From NCBI GenBank assembly GCA_008080565.1, contig VIKE01000004.1, forward strand, positions 1-52,906: DNA of 52,906 bases, written 5' to 3'. The stretch's first letter is position 1. Every line of letters starts with the position of its first letter. Shown here piece by piece: positions 36,154 through 43,664 of this stretch. Origin of the DNA: Rhodocyclaceae bacterium. GTDB lineage: Bacteria > Pseudomonadota > Gammaproteobacteria > Burkholderiales > Rhodocyclaceae. Under the pieces are notes generated by a model. That model searched no databases, had not been told where the DNA came from, and saw only the letters and a list, made by a program, of their open reading frames with translations. Made by a program: the position numbers and the translations under genes.

Positions 36154-39100
36154 ATGAGCAACCTGGCTCAACCGCCCTTGCCGGACAACCTGTCCGCGTC
36201 GATTGACGACAAATACACCCGCCATTCCGGCCGCGTCTTCCTGACCGGCACCCAGGCCCTGATTCGCCTGCCCATGCTGCAACGCGAGCGCGACCTTGCC
36301 GCCGGGCTCAACACCGCCGGCTTCATTTCCGGCTACCGCGGCAGCCCGCTCGGCAACCTTGATCTCGGCCTGTGGAAGGCCAAGGAACACCTCGCCGAGC
36401 ACCACATCACCTTCCAGCCCGGCCTCAACGAAGACATGGCGGCGACCGCCGTGTGGGGCAGCCAGCAGGTCAATCTGTTTCCCGGCGCGCTCTACGACGG
36501 CGTGTTCGGCCTGTGGTACGGCAAAGGGCCGGGCGTCGACCGTTGTGGCGACGTCTTCCGTCACGCCAATGCTGCCGGCTCCTCGAAATTCGGTGGCGTG
36601 CTGGTCATTGCCGGCGACGACCACGCCGCCAAGTCATCGACCCTGCCGCACCAGACCGAGCATTTTTTCAAGGCGGTCATGATGCCGGTGCTCTACCCGG
36701 CCAACGTCCAGGAATACCTCGATTTCGGCCTGCACGGCTGGGCGATGAGCCGTTATTCCGGCTGCTGGGTGGCCTTCAAGGCGCTCGCCGACACGGTAGA
36801 GACCTCGGCGTCGGTCAGCATCGACCCTGCCACGGTCAACCCGATTTTTCCGCCAAATTTCAAATTGCCGCCGGACGGCCTCAACATCCGCTGGCCCGAC
36901 CCGCCGCTGGTCCAGGAAGCCCGCCTGCTCAACCACAAGCTCTACGCGGCGCTGGCCTACTGCCGGGCCAACGGGCTGAACAAGCTGATCATCGATTCGC
37001 CGACGCCGAAGCTCGGCATCCTGACCGCCGGCAAGAGCTATCTCGACGTCCGCCAGGCCCTCGACGAACTCGGCATCGACGACGCGCTGGCCGGCGAAAT
37101 CGGCATCCGGCTGTTCAAGGTCGGCATGGTCTGGCCGCTCGAACCGGAAGGCGTCCGCCACTTCGCCGAAGGGCTGGAGGAAATCCTCGTCGTCGAGGAA
37201 AAACGCCAGCTGCTCGAATACCAGCTCAAGGAAGAGCTGTACAACTGGAAGGACGACGTTCGCCCGCGCGTCATCGGCAAGTTCGACGAAATCGGCGAGT
37301 GGTCGGAAGGCAACTGGCTGCTGCCGGCCACCGGCGAACTGCCGGTCGCCACCATCGCCCGCGTCATCGCCGAACGCATCGGCCGCTTCTTCACCTCGCC
37401 GACCATCGCCGCCCGCCTCGCGGTGATCGAAGCCAAGCAGAAAGCGGCACTGACGCCCATCGTCCTCGCCGAGCGCAAGCCGCATTTCTGCTCAGGCTGC
37501 CCGCACAACAGCTCGACCCGCGTCCCCGAAGGTTCGCGCGCCGTCGCCGGCATCGGCTGCCACTACATGGTGACGTGGATGGATCGCAGCACGTCGACCT
37601 TCACCCACATGGGCGGCGAAGGCGTGCCGTGGGTCGGCCAAGCGCCCTTCACCAGCGAAAAGCACATCTTCGCCAATCTCGGCGACGGCACCTATTTCCA
37701 CTCCGGCATCCTCGCCATCCGGCAATCCATCGCCGCCAAGGTGCCGATCACCTACAAGATCCTCTACAACGACGCCGTGGCGATGACTGGCGGCCAGCCC
37801 GTCGACGGCATCCTGAGCGTCGCCCGCATCACGCGCCAGCTTGAGGCCGAGGGCGTTGGCAAGATGGTCATTGTCACCAACGAGCCAGCCAAGTACGCCG
37901 AGATCACCGACCTCGCCCCCAACGTCCCGATTCGCCACCGCGACGAGCTCGACACCGTCCAGCGCGAACTGCGCGAAGAACCCGGTGTTTCGGTTCTGAT
38001 CTACGACCAGGTCTGCGCCACCGAAGCCCGCCGCCGGCGCAAACGCGGCAAAATGCCGGCCGTCGCCCAACGCGTCGTCATCAACGAAGCCGTCTGCGAA
38101 GGCTGCGGCGACTGCTCCGTGCAATCGAATTGCCTGTCCATCGTGCCGGTCGAAACGGCCTTTGGCACCAAGCGCCAGATCGACCAGTCGTCGTGCAACC
38201 AGGATTTCTCCTGCGTCAAAGGCTTCTGCCCGAGCTTCGTCACCATCGAAGGCGGCAAACTCAAAAAAGGATCGAATCCCACGGTCAACCCGGAAAACTG
38301 GCCAATTTTGAAATCGCCCAAACTGCCGTCCACGACCCAACCCTACAACCTCCTCATCACCGGCGTCGGCGGCATGGGCGTCATCACCCTCGGCGCGCTG
38401 ATCGGCATGGCCGCCCACCTCGACGGCAAGGGCATTTCGACCCTCGACATGACCGGCCTGGCGCAAAAATACGGCGCCGTCTTCTCCCACCTGCGCATCG
38501 CCGACCGCCCGGAAGACATCCACGCCGCCCGCATCGCCACCGGCGAAGCCCATGCCGTGCTCGGCGGCGACCTCGTCGTCAGCGCCAGCACCGAAGCCCT
38601 GGCGAAAATGCTCGAAGGCCGCACGCGCGCCGTCGTCAGCTGCACCGACACGCCAACCGCCGACTTCACGCGCAACCGCGACTGGCACTTCCCGCTGGCC
38701 GGCCTCAAGACGCAGCTCAACGAAACCCTCGGCGCCGATCACGTCCAGTTCATCGACGCCCAGCACCTGGCCAACCGCCTGATGGGCGACGCCCTCTACG
38801 GCAACATGCTGCTCCTCGGCTACGCTTGGCAACTCGGCCTGGTGCCCGTCTCCGCCGCCGCCCTCGACCGCGCCATCGTCCTCAACGGCGCCGCCGTCGA
38901 CGCCAACCGCCAAGCTTTCGAATGGGGCAGGCGGGCCGCGGTCGACCCGGAAAAAGTCGCCAAAATCGCCGGCCCGCTCACCGGCCAGCCCTTGCCGGAA
39001 CAAACGCTCGACGAACTGATCGCCAGCCGCGTCGAACACCTCACCGCCTACCAGGACGCCAGGCTCGCCGCCCGTTACGCCAGCCGCGTCGAATCCATCC

Positions 39101-39600
39101 GCCGCCTCGGCAACGACGACCTGACCCGCGCCGTTGCCACCCAATACGCCCGCCTGCTCGCCCCCAAAGACGCCTGGGAAGTGGCCCGCCTGTACGCCCA
39201 GACCGATTTCGTGAAGAGCCTGAACGAGCGCTTCGACGGCGACCTGCGCCTGAGCTTCCACCTCGCCCCGCCCGGACTAAGCAGCATTGGCCCGGACGGC
39301 CGCCCGAAGAAAATCCGCTTCGGCGCCTGGATGCTGCCGGTATTCGGCCTCATGGCCAAAGCCCGCCGCTGGCGCGGCAGTTGGCTCGATCCGTGGAAAA
39401 ACAGCGAAGAAAACAAGCTGGACCGCCAGTTACTCGCCGACTACGAAACTGACCTCGACTTCATCATCGGACACAGCCCGACCTCGGAACTCGTCGCACT
39501 CGCCAACTGGCCGGCCGAGGTGCGCGGATTTGGACCGGTCCGCAGCGAGGCGGCAGCGAAGGTGGCTGGCCGACGAGAGGCATTGCGGCAGATCGCTTGA
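36154..39600 (+). CDS. indolepyruvate ferredoxin oxidoreductase, fused subunits
   Basis: An 1148-residue 2-oxoacid:ferredoxin oxidoreductase that decarboxylates aryl pyruvates (indolepyruvate, phenylpyruvate) to aryl-acetyl-CoA. In order: pyrimidine-binding domain (GLNTAGFISGYRGSPLGNLD, about residues 50-70), a TPP-binding part with FCSGCPHNSSTRVPEGSRAVAGIGCHYM (about 446-473), a ferredoxin-like insert with CEGCGDC and CLSI plus CSCVKGFCPS-like ligands (about 648-695), then the gamma domain (YNLLITGVGGMGVITLGALIG, about 730) and a long C-terminal region (DUF6537-type). Residues 709-720, between the Fe-S insert and the gamma domain, are encoded by an in-frame copy of the dispersed 36-bp element. 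It stands alone between two hairpins. Confidence 0.93.
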   Translation: MSNLAQPPLPDNLSASIDDKYTRHSGRVFLTGTQALIRLPMLQRERDLAAGLNTAGFISGYRGSPLGNLDLGLWKAKEHLAEHHITFQPGLNEDMAATAVWGSQQVNLFPGALYDGVFGLWYGKGPGVDRCGDVFRHANAAGSSKFGGVLVIAGDDHAAKSSTLPHQTEHFFKAVMMPVLYPANVQEYLDFGLHGWAMSRYSGCWVAFKALADTVETSASVSIDPATVNPIFPPNFKLPPDGLNIRWPDPPLVQEARLLNHKLYAALAYCRANGLNKLIIDSPTPKLGILTAGKSYLDVRQALDELGIDDALAGEIGIRLFKVGMVWPLEPEGVRHFAEGLEEILVVEEKRQLLEYQLKEELYNWKDDVRPRVIGKFDEIGEWSEGNWLLPATGELPVATIARVIAERIGRFFTSPTIAARLAVIEAKQKAALTPIVLAERKPHFCSGCPHNSSTRVPEGSRAVAGIGCHYMVTWMDRSTSTFTHMGGEGVPWVGQAPFTSEKHIFANLGDGTYFHSGILAIRQSIAAKVPITYKILYNDAVAMTGGQPVDGILSVARITRQLEAEGVGKMVIVTNEPAKYAEITDLAPNVPIRHRDELDTVQRELREEPGVSVLIYDQVCATEARRRRKRGKMPAVAQRVVINEAVCEGCGDCSVQSNCLSIVPVETAFGTKRQIDQSSCNQDFSCVKGFCPSFVTIEGGKLKKGSNPTVNPENWPILKSPKLPSTTQPYNLLITGVGGMGVITLGALIGMAAHLDGKGISTLDMTGLAQKYGAVFSHLRIADRPEDIHAARIATGEAHAVLGGDLVVSASTEALAKMLEGRTRAVVSCTDTPTADFTRNRDWHFPLAGLKTQLNETLGADHVQFIDAQHLANRLMGDALYGNMLLLGYAWQLGLVPVSAAALDRAIVLNGAAVDANRQAFEWGRRAAVDPEKVAKIAGPLTGQPLPEQTLDELIASRVEHLTAYQDARLAARYASRVESIRRLGNDDLTRAVATQYARLLAPKDAWEVARLYAQTDFVKSLNERFDGDLRLSFHLAPPGLSSIGPDGRPKKIRFGAWMLPVFGLMAKARRWRGSWLDPWKNSEENKLDRQLLADYETDLDFIIGHSPTSELVALANWPAEVRGFGPVRSEAAAKVAGRREALRQIA
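38279..38314 (+). repeat. dispersed 36-bp element, in-frame copy in an interdomain linker
   Basis: Block 1 at 38279-38293 is complete but has one additional C (AACCCGG); the spacer AAAACT is 6 bases, so total length and frame are kept. Block 2 at 38300-38314 matches 13 of 15 bases. It is read as TVNPENWPILKS, in the linker between the iron-sulfur insert and the gamma domain. Confidence 0.82.
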
Positions 39601-39660
39601 AACACCGCGTACCCGCTCGACATTTATTGACCCGCTCCGTATGCTGATGCCCTGAAAATG

Positions 39661-39699
39661 ATCGTTTGGCATGGCGAACCAGATCGCCCGCCAAACGAT
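39661..39699. repeat. long hairpin after the indolepyruvate oxidoreductase gene
   Basis: Outer stem ATCGTTTGGC/GCCAAACGAT (10 bp, perfect) and inner stem GGCGA/TCGCC, separated by a 2-base and a 1-base bulge, with loop ACCAGA. It may terminate transcription of the oxidoreductase gene, although the T run is missing, and it marks the left boundary of the accessory region. Confidence 0.7.
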
Positions 39700-40000
39700 T
39701 TACCTCAATGAGGCAATTGGCGGGCAAATATCACCGTGAATATCCACAGACTTCGCGCTTTGTCAGACTGCATGCAGGTTTCGGCCCGCCTTGTTTGCCA
39801 GGATAGACGGCGCGCCCCCGGAATAGCTGGCGCGAACGCCGCATATCCCGGCCCCGCGCCCTGTTTCACCGCCATCCATCCTGGAAAATATTGGGGCGAT
39901 ACACCCCAAAGCTGCTCAGGCAGGCCGTCTTCGCCTGAAGTGCCGGCCACGATGGATGGCGGTTTTCCAGAATGGATGGCGAAAATGCCATCGACTTTAC
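39700..40000. other. gene-poor stretch with a large structured inverted repeat
   Basis: No convincing gene. The main structure is an 18-bp inverted repeat, GCCATCCATCCTGGAAAA at 39871-39888 against 39963-39980 (one mismatch), enclosing two hairpins: TTGGGG/CCCCAA at 39891-39909 and TCAGGC/GCCTGA at 39914-39937. A 97-codon open frame (39736-40029) crosses it but has no ribosome site or recognisable domain. The element sits directly before the first gene cassette. Confidence 0.6.
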
Positions 40001-40018
40001 GTTCGGCGTCATCATCCC

Positions 40019-40342
40019 ATGGCCTCTGACGATCTCTTGAACTCGTGGAAGCGAACCGAAGGCTTCCTACTTGATGCCAGAACCCATTTGTCTGAGGCAG
40101 CAGAGGGAATCTGCGCAGATGAAATTCAAGATTTTCTCGGGTATCTCGAACACAACGAGCTGGAGTTAGCGTTGGATGCACTTGAAGATGCATTCAACAA
40201 ATCAGAATTCGAGTCCTGGCGAGTGCTCGAGCTGCTAGCGTTAGCGGCAGCGAGCATGGGCTTGACCGACCGACAAGAGAAATACGACCGCACGCTCACC
40301 AAGGCTCGTGGGTGGAACTACAAGACGGTGTTGCCATCATGA
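40019..40342 (+). CDS. small helical cassette protein
   Basis: A 107-residue acidic protein from MASDDLLNSWKRTEGFLLDARTHL. I chose this inner ATG because the upstream codons overlap the cassette boundary. The pattern WKRTEGFLLDAR, YLEHNELELALDALEDAF and a C-terminal ELLALAAASMGL helix is all alpha-helical; similar small proteins occur as orphan genes in proteobacteria, function unknown. Its stop overlaps the next start (ATGA), so the two are translationally coupled and form one gene cassette. Codon use and GC are lower than in the flanking chromosome. Confidence 0.78.
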   Translation: MASDDLLNSWKRTEGFLLDARTHLSEAAEGICADEIQDFLGYLEHNELELALDALEDAFNKSEFESWRVLELLALAAASMGLTDRQEKYDRTLTKARGWNYKTVLPS

Positions 40343-41085
40343 GCGACCATTGGGAGCAGTTTCCCTGCACGATTGGTGACCATTCGGCCTTCATCGCCTA
40401 TGACCACGGCGTGAGGGCCGATCTCGAATCGTTACCATTCGAATTCTTTGCTCGCTTCAATGTGGCCTTGCTCGATCCCGATGATCGCGGCCTGCCGCAC
40501 GGAAACGAGTTTTCATATTTGAACGAAGTGGAAGACTTTCTTTCCGCTCAACTCCAACCAAGCGATGGACTTCAAGTTGGCCGCGTCACAACTAATGGTC
40601 GTAGATATTTTTGTTTCTACACATCGTTAAGCTCCTCCGCATGCGCGGCTCTTACAAAGAGCGCAGGTTCTCTTCATGGTCATCGAATTGAGCTATTTCA
40701 CGAGCCAGACCCACAGAGGTCGCATTACTGGAACGACCTTTTCCCGACAGATGACGACTGGCAAGTCATTCTGGACTTGCGCGTTCAGAACGCACTTGTG
40801 AAGGAAGGTGATTCTCTTCAAACACCACGTCCGATTGAACACTGGGCTTACTTCAAAACAGAACCTCAACGCGCCGCATTCATCGCCAGCGTCAAAGATG
40901 TATTCGAGGGCATCGATCTCTATCTAACGCCCGAAGCGAAGGGTGGCCAATTCACCGCCAAACTGAATCATGTTGGCCTGCCAGATTACCGCTCAATGAA
41001 TAGAACTACGCTTCAGCTTAGTCGTGCCGCTCGTGAGAATGGCGGTGAGTACGACGGCTGGGAAACTCAAGTATGCAAGCAGTGA
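40339..41085 (+). CDS. DUF695/RraB-like cassette protein
   Basis: A 248-residue cytoplasmic protein in two parts. Residues 1-135 resemble DUF695 (WEQFPCTIGDHSAFIAYDHGVRADL, then LPHGNEFSYLNEVEDFL, then TTNGRRYFCFYT). Residues about 150-248 resemble the RraB/DUF1260 domain, a regulator of RNase E in E. coli: RPIEHWAYFKTEPQRAAFIASV and the ending ARENGGEYDGWETQV. The combination suggests control of RNA processing, but this is inference from fold patterns. It is the second gene of the first cassette; the attC site begins one base after the stop codon. Confidence 0.75.
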   Translation: MSDHWEQFPCTIGDHSAFIAYDHGVRADLESLPFEFFARFNVALLDPDDRGLPHGNEFSYLNEVEDFLSAQLQPSDGLQVGRVTTNGRRYFCFYTSLSSSACAALTKSAGSLHGHRIELFHEPDPQRSHYWNDLFPTDDDWQVILDLRVQNALVKEGDSLQTPRPIEHWAYFKTEPQRAAFIASVKDVFEGIDLYLTPEAKGGQFTAKLNHVGLPDYRSMNRTTLQLSRAARENGGEYDGWETQVCKQ

Positions 41086-41158
41086 CGCCGAACATTCCAA
41101 TTCACCGGACCTCCGGCAAGCTACGCTTGCCTCCGTCCGGTGATTTTCAACGTTAGGT
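41086..41158 (+). other. integron attC recombination site 1
   Basis: R'' is GCCGAAC (41087-41093) and R' is GTTAGGT (41152-41158). L''/L' pairing is CACCGGAC/GTCCGGTG extended by AAT/ATT with one unpaired T in L'', the extrahelical base expected of attC. The variable part folds as GGCAAGC/GCTTGCC around TAC. R'' is the complement of GTTCGGC at 40001-40007, the start of the same cassette, as integron biology predicts. Confidence 0.9.
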
Positions 41159-41163
41159 GCTAC

Positions 41164-41598
41164 ATGCCAGCCAAATTCATACCGCCTGCCGTACTAGACC
41201 CAGCCCAAGTCGGCGAATATCCGGCGAAAGCAAAAGCTGGTGGTGGTTACGTCTGGGACGAAGTGCTTGAATACCGCGTTTGGTGCCATCCCGAAAACGG
41301 CGCCCCTGACGAATTCGAAGGCAGCGATTATTACTACGCATTCGAAACGTTTGAAGAGGCACTTGCATTCTCCACAAGCAATTCTGGGTACGAAGAGCCA
41401 TTGGCCTTGGTTCTGCAGCGAGAGTACATCGACGAATTCGAGCCTGGGCAGTACGTTCATGTAGCAGAAGAGCGCATTACCGAATGGCCGGTAGAGTTTC
41501 TTGGCAGGCCACGGCGCACGGAAAGGACCATTCCTGATTTCATGTCGCCAGATGCGCCACAAAACAGGTTGGCCATTTTACGAGGCCAATCCACGTGA
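41164..41598 (+). CDS. cassette-encoded protein of unknown function
   Basis: A 144-residue acidic soluble protein from MPAKFIPPAVLDPAQVGEYPAKAKAGGGYVWDEVLEYRVWCHPE. The strongly ordered motifs (YVWDEVLEYRVWCHP, SDYYYAFETFEEAL, EEPLALVLQREYIDE, RITEWPVEFL, RPRRTERTIPDFLS-like end) mark a conserved family common in gene cassettes, sometimes mislabelled as an acetyltransferase. I see no acetyl-CoA motif. The gene begins 5 bases after attC1 and ends 7 bases before the R'' of attC2, so it fills a one-gene cassette. Confidence 0.82.
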   Translation: MPAKFIPPAVLDPAQVGEYPAKAKAGGGYVWDEVLEYRVWCHPENGAPDEFEGSDYYYAFETFEEALAFSTSNSGYEEPLALVLQREYIDEFEPGQYVHVAEERITEWPVEFLGRPRRTERTIPDFMSPDAPQNRLAILRGQST

Positions 41599-41605
41599 AG
41601 TTAGC

Positions 41606-41685
41606 ACCTAACATTGCGGTCAAGGGGGCTCCCTTCGGTCGCTGGACGCTGCGCGATAAAACGCCGCGCAGCGCCCCTTACCTAC
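41606..41685 (+). other. integron attC site 2, left part (split by the IS)
   Basis: R'' is ACCTAAC (41606-41612), the exact complement of its cassette start GTTAGGT at 41152. L'' is GGTCAAGGGG; L' (CCCCTTACC) at 41674-41682 pairs with it leaving one unpaired C, the extrahelical base. The stem CTGCGCG/CGCGCAG lies in the variable part. The R' half (GTTAGGT) is missing here and is found at 43164-43170, on the far side of the IS. Confidence 0.88.
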
Positions 41686-41688
41686 TAC

Positions 41689-41700
41689 AAGGGCTTCCCC
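41689..41700 (-). repeat. IS subterminal inverted repeat, transposase-distal end
   Basis: AAGGGCTTCCCC, about 4 bases inside the junction with the left attC2 half. It pairs with the repeat at 43145-43157 if a single A is gapped. Confidence 0.7.
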
Positions 41701-41769
41701 ATTCTCTGCAAGCGTTCTGAAGTTTTATCGTTTCATTCCTGATCCTGTTTTCTGTCTGTTCATCGATTC

Positions 41770-41935
41770 CCTGCCGTGTCGGTGCGAGAAGGTGAAGGAC
41801 TGCGGTACTACAACCGGTCATCTTGGGCTTTTGCCCGGACCCTGATGAAAGACGCGCGCGGGGGCCTCATTCGTTAGCCGGGAGTCACTTGCCTCCCCTG
41901 TAGGTAATCAGGCTCTCCCCGTGCGGGTCCAACCC
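41770..41935 (-). ncRNA. candidate bridge (seek) RNA of the IS
   Basis: This lies in the 340-base non-coding region downstream of the transposase, where IS1111-group guide RNAs are encoded. Two loops are seen. The target-like loop has TCATTCGTTAG (41868-41878), identical to the right junction with attC (43158-43168), and GTAGGTAA (41900-41907), complementary to the left junction TTACCTAC (41678-41685); an apical stem GGGAG/CTCCC and an outer stem GCCT/AGGC enclose them. The donor-like loop has TACTACAA (41806-41813), identical to the left IS terminus, and AAGGACT (41795-41801), complementary to the right terminus with one gap. Boundaries are approximate. Confidence 0.65.
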
Positions 41936-42032
41936 GCTTCACATCAACGCTGGCAGTGCTTCGCTGGTCTTGGGCCACCAGCGAACGGCCGGTGATTCCT
42001 TTCCTGTTTTTTCCTAGTGACGCTTTGGCTGT

Positions 42033-43056
42033 TCAGGCGGTCTCTTCGATGCGTCGGAAATCCCCGCCGTAGTGCAGGACCGCCCAGGCCAGTCGTAGGT
42101 TCTTGGCGGCGATGGCGACAGCGGCTTTCCAGTAACCGCGTCGCTCGACCAGGTTTCTGGCCCAGCGACTGAAGCGGTCCTGCTTGTCGCCGAGTCCGGC
42201 GAGAACAGATCGGGCGCCCATGACGAGCAGGCTGCGCAGGTAGGCGTCGCCCGCCTTGGTGATCCTGCCCAGCCGGGCTTTGCCGCCACTGCTGTATTGG
42301 CCGGGGACGAGTCCGGCCCAGGCGGCGAGTTGCCGACCGCTCTTGAAGTCATGCCCGCCGCCCAGGCTGGCGACCAGGGCGCTGGCGGTGGTCGGGCCGA
42401 TGCCGGGGAGTTGCATGAGTTGCCGGCTGCGCTGGTCTTGTTTGGCCGCTTGGGCGATGGCTTTGTCGTACTCGTCGATACGTTCATTCAGCCGGTCGGC
42501 ATGTACAAGCAGGTCCCCGACACAGCGATTAGCCCAGCCGGGGTGCTTCGAGGTGGGCGCCGATTTCCCGGCGCAGGCGTTCGACTTTCTGCGGCAGAAC
42601 AATGCCGAACTCGCTGATCAGTCCGCGCAAGCGGTTGTAGAGCGCGGTGCGTTCTTCGATGAAGCCTTGCCGGGTGCGATGCAGGCAGAGGATGGCTTGT
42701 TGGTCGACATCCTTGACCGGGACGAAGCGCATGTGGGGCCGGGTGACGGCTTCACAGATGGCGGCGGCATCGGCGGCATCGTTCTTGCCGCGTTTGCCAC
42801 TCATCCGGTAGGGCGCGACGAACTTGGGGGCCATCAGTTTGACGGTGTGACCGAAGCGACTGAATTCCCTTGCCCAGTAGTGGGCACCGGAGCAGGCTTC
42901 CATGCCGATCAGGCAAGGCGGCAGGTGGGCGACTATGTCGAGTAGTTGGCTGCGACCGACCCTGGGCTTGATGAAAACCGCCTTGCCACTCTGGTCAACG
43001 CCATGCAAAGCGAATACATTCTTGGCGAGATCGATGCCTACGGCGACAATATTCAT
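42033..43056 (-). pseudogene. IS110/IS1111-family transposase, frameshifted
   Basis: The first part starts MNIVAVGIDLAKNVFALHGVD, carrying the first acidic residue of the DEDD RuvC-like domain (D9), then LIGMEACSGAHYWAREF and the KNDAADA motif. It breaks after REIGAHLEAPRLG (about 42540). In another frame the protein resumes at HPGWANRCVGDLL and goes on with the helix-rich linker and the transposase-20 domain, LMQLPGIGPTTASALVASLGG, then RQLAAWAGLVPGQYSSGGK and the LAWAVLHYGGDFR end. A shift of one base forward (or loss of two bases, giving an LPGW motif as in relatives) joins them. Probably inactive, unless it is a sequencing error. The ATG at 43056 is preceded by GGGGAAG. Confidence 0.85.
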
Positions 43057-43144
43057 GGACTTCCCCTTTCGAACGAATGATTTGGTGTGGAAACTCAATC
43101 ATGGCAGCAACTGCTGCCGGCGGCTTCCGCCGCTGGTTCGGGAC

Positions 43145-43157
43145 GGGGAAGTCCCTT
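43145..43157 (-). repeat. IS subterminal inverted repeat, transposase-proximal end
   Basis: GGGGAAGTCCCTT, adjoining the right attC2 half. It is the partner of 41689-41700. Confidence 0.7.
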
Positions 43158-43158
43158 T

Positions 43159-43170
43159 CATTCGTTAGGT
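43159..43170 (+). other. integron attC site 2, right part
   Basis: CATTC followed by R' GTTAGGT (43164-43170), the perfect complement of R'' ACCTAAC at 41606-41612 on the other side of the IS. It marks the start of the third cassette. Confidence 0.82.
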
Positions 43171-43205
43171 TTCACAAAATTTCTGTTACACACTTCGGAG
43201 GAAAC

Positions 43206-43664
43206 GTGGAGAACACAATATCAAAATACGTGAAGTGGCATGTACTGAACGTTGGACTACCTGCCGCCGCAGCAGTGTTCACCTATTTCTTTGCCTACCT
43301 GACATCAAATCAGAAAGACGTTGACAGTGTATTGATTAAGGCTTTTCAAGGCGCAGACAACTTGGTTGTCGCCGCGATCATGTTTGTCGTTTTGCACTAC
43401 GAGACAGATGAATTGATTGACAGGAGCTCAGTTCGCTGGCTGCACGATCTGTTGAAGGCACTATTCTTCGTTCTGGCACTTGCTTTCGCAGTTTTCTTTG
43501 GCGCGTTTAAGTTTCATAGCTTCACCAATAATCCCGAAGCTACGTTGAATTATGCGGGCGCATCCATCAGCATAGCTGCGCTATTCTCCGCCTGTATATT
43601 TGCGACTGTAGTGAAGGCCGGCATAATGATCCACCTAAACTGGGGCAAGAATAATGTCATTTGA
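43206..43664 (+). CDS. cassette-encoded four-helix membrane protein
   Basis: A 152-residue integral membrane protein. The start is GTG with an excellent ribosome site GGAGGA a few bases upstream; the longer upstream frame runs through the IS and is rejected. Four hydrophobic helices are visible: VGLPAAAAVFTYFFAYL, NLVVAAIMFVVLHY, LLKALFFVLALAFAVFFGAF and ISIAALFSACIFATVV. I do not recognise the family. Lower GC than the chromosome indicates transfer. It overlaps the next gene by 11 bases and is the first gene of the third cassette. Confidence 0.75.
   Translation: MENTISKYVKWHVLNVGLPAAAAVFTYFFAYLTSNQKDVDSVLIKAFQGADNLVVAAIMFVVLHYETDELIDRSSVRWLHDLLKALFFVLALAFAVFFGAFKFHSFTNNPEATLNYAGASISIAALFSACIFATVVKAGIMIHLNWGKNNVI

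Larger units (their letters stand above)
41686..43158 (-). mobile_element. IS110-family (IS1111 group) insertion sequence in attC2
   Basis: About 1.47 kb with one transposase reading on the minus strand. Subterminal inverted repeats are AAGGGCTTCCCC (41689-41700) and GGGGAAGTCCCTT (43145-43157), which match with one base gap, a hallmark of the IS1111 group. There is no target duplication. The attC2 halves on both sides rejoin into a perfect site, showing the insertion point between L' and R'. IS1111-group elements that target attC sites (the IS1111-attC group) are known. Exact ends are uncertain by a few bases. Confidence 0.85.

Noticed and set aside
37492..39261. Long minus-strand open frame (589 codons) opposite the indolepyruvate oxidoreductase gene
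   Set aside because: It is a GC-rich shadow of the plus-strand gene, rich in V, G, D, A, with no domain; the opposite strand has clear catalytic motifs.
39661..39699. Hairpin considered as an attC site
   Set aside because: Too short, no R/L box layout with an extrahelical base, and GTTTGGC does not fit the GTTRRRY core.
39736..40029. A 97-codon frame before the first cassette
   Set aside because: It crosses a structured inverted repeat and the cassette boundary, has no ribosome site and its composition is not protein-like; noted only as a possible peptide.
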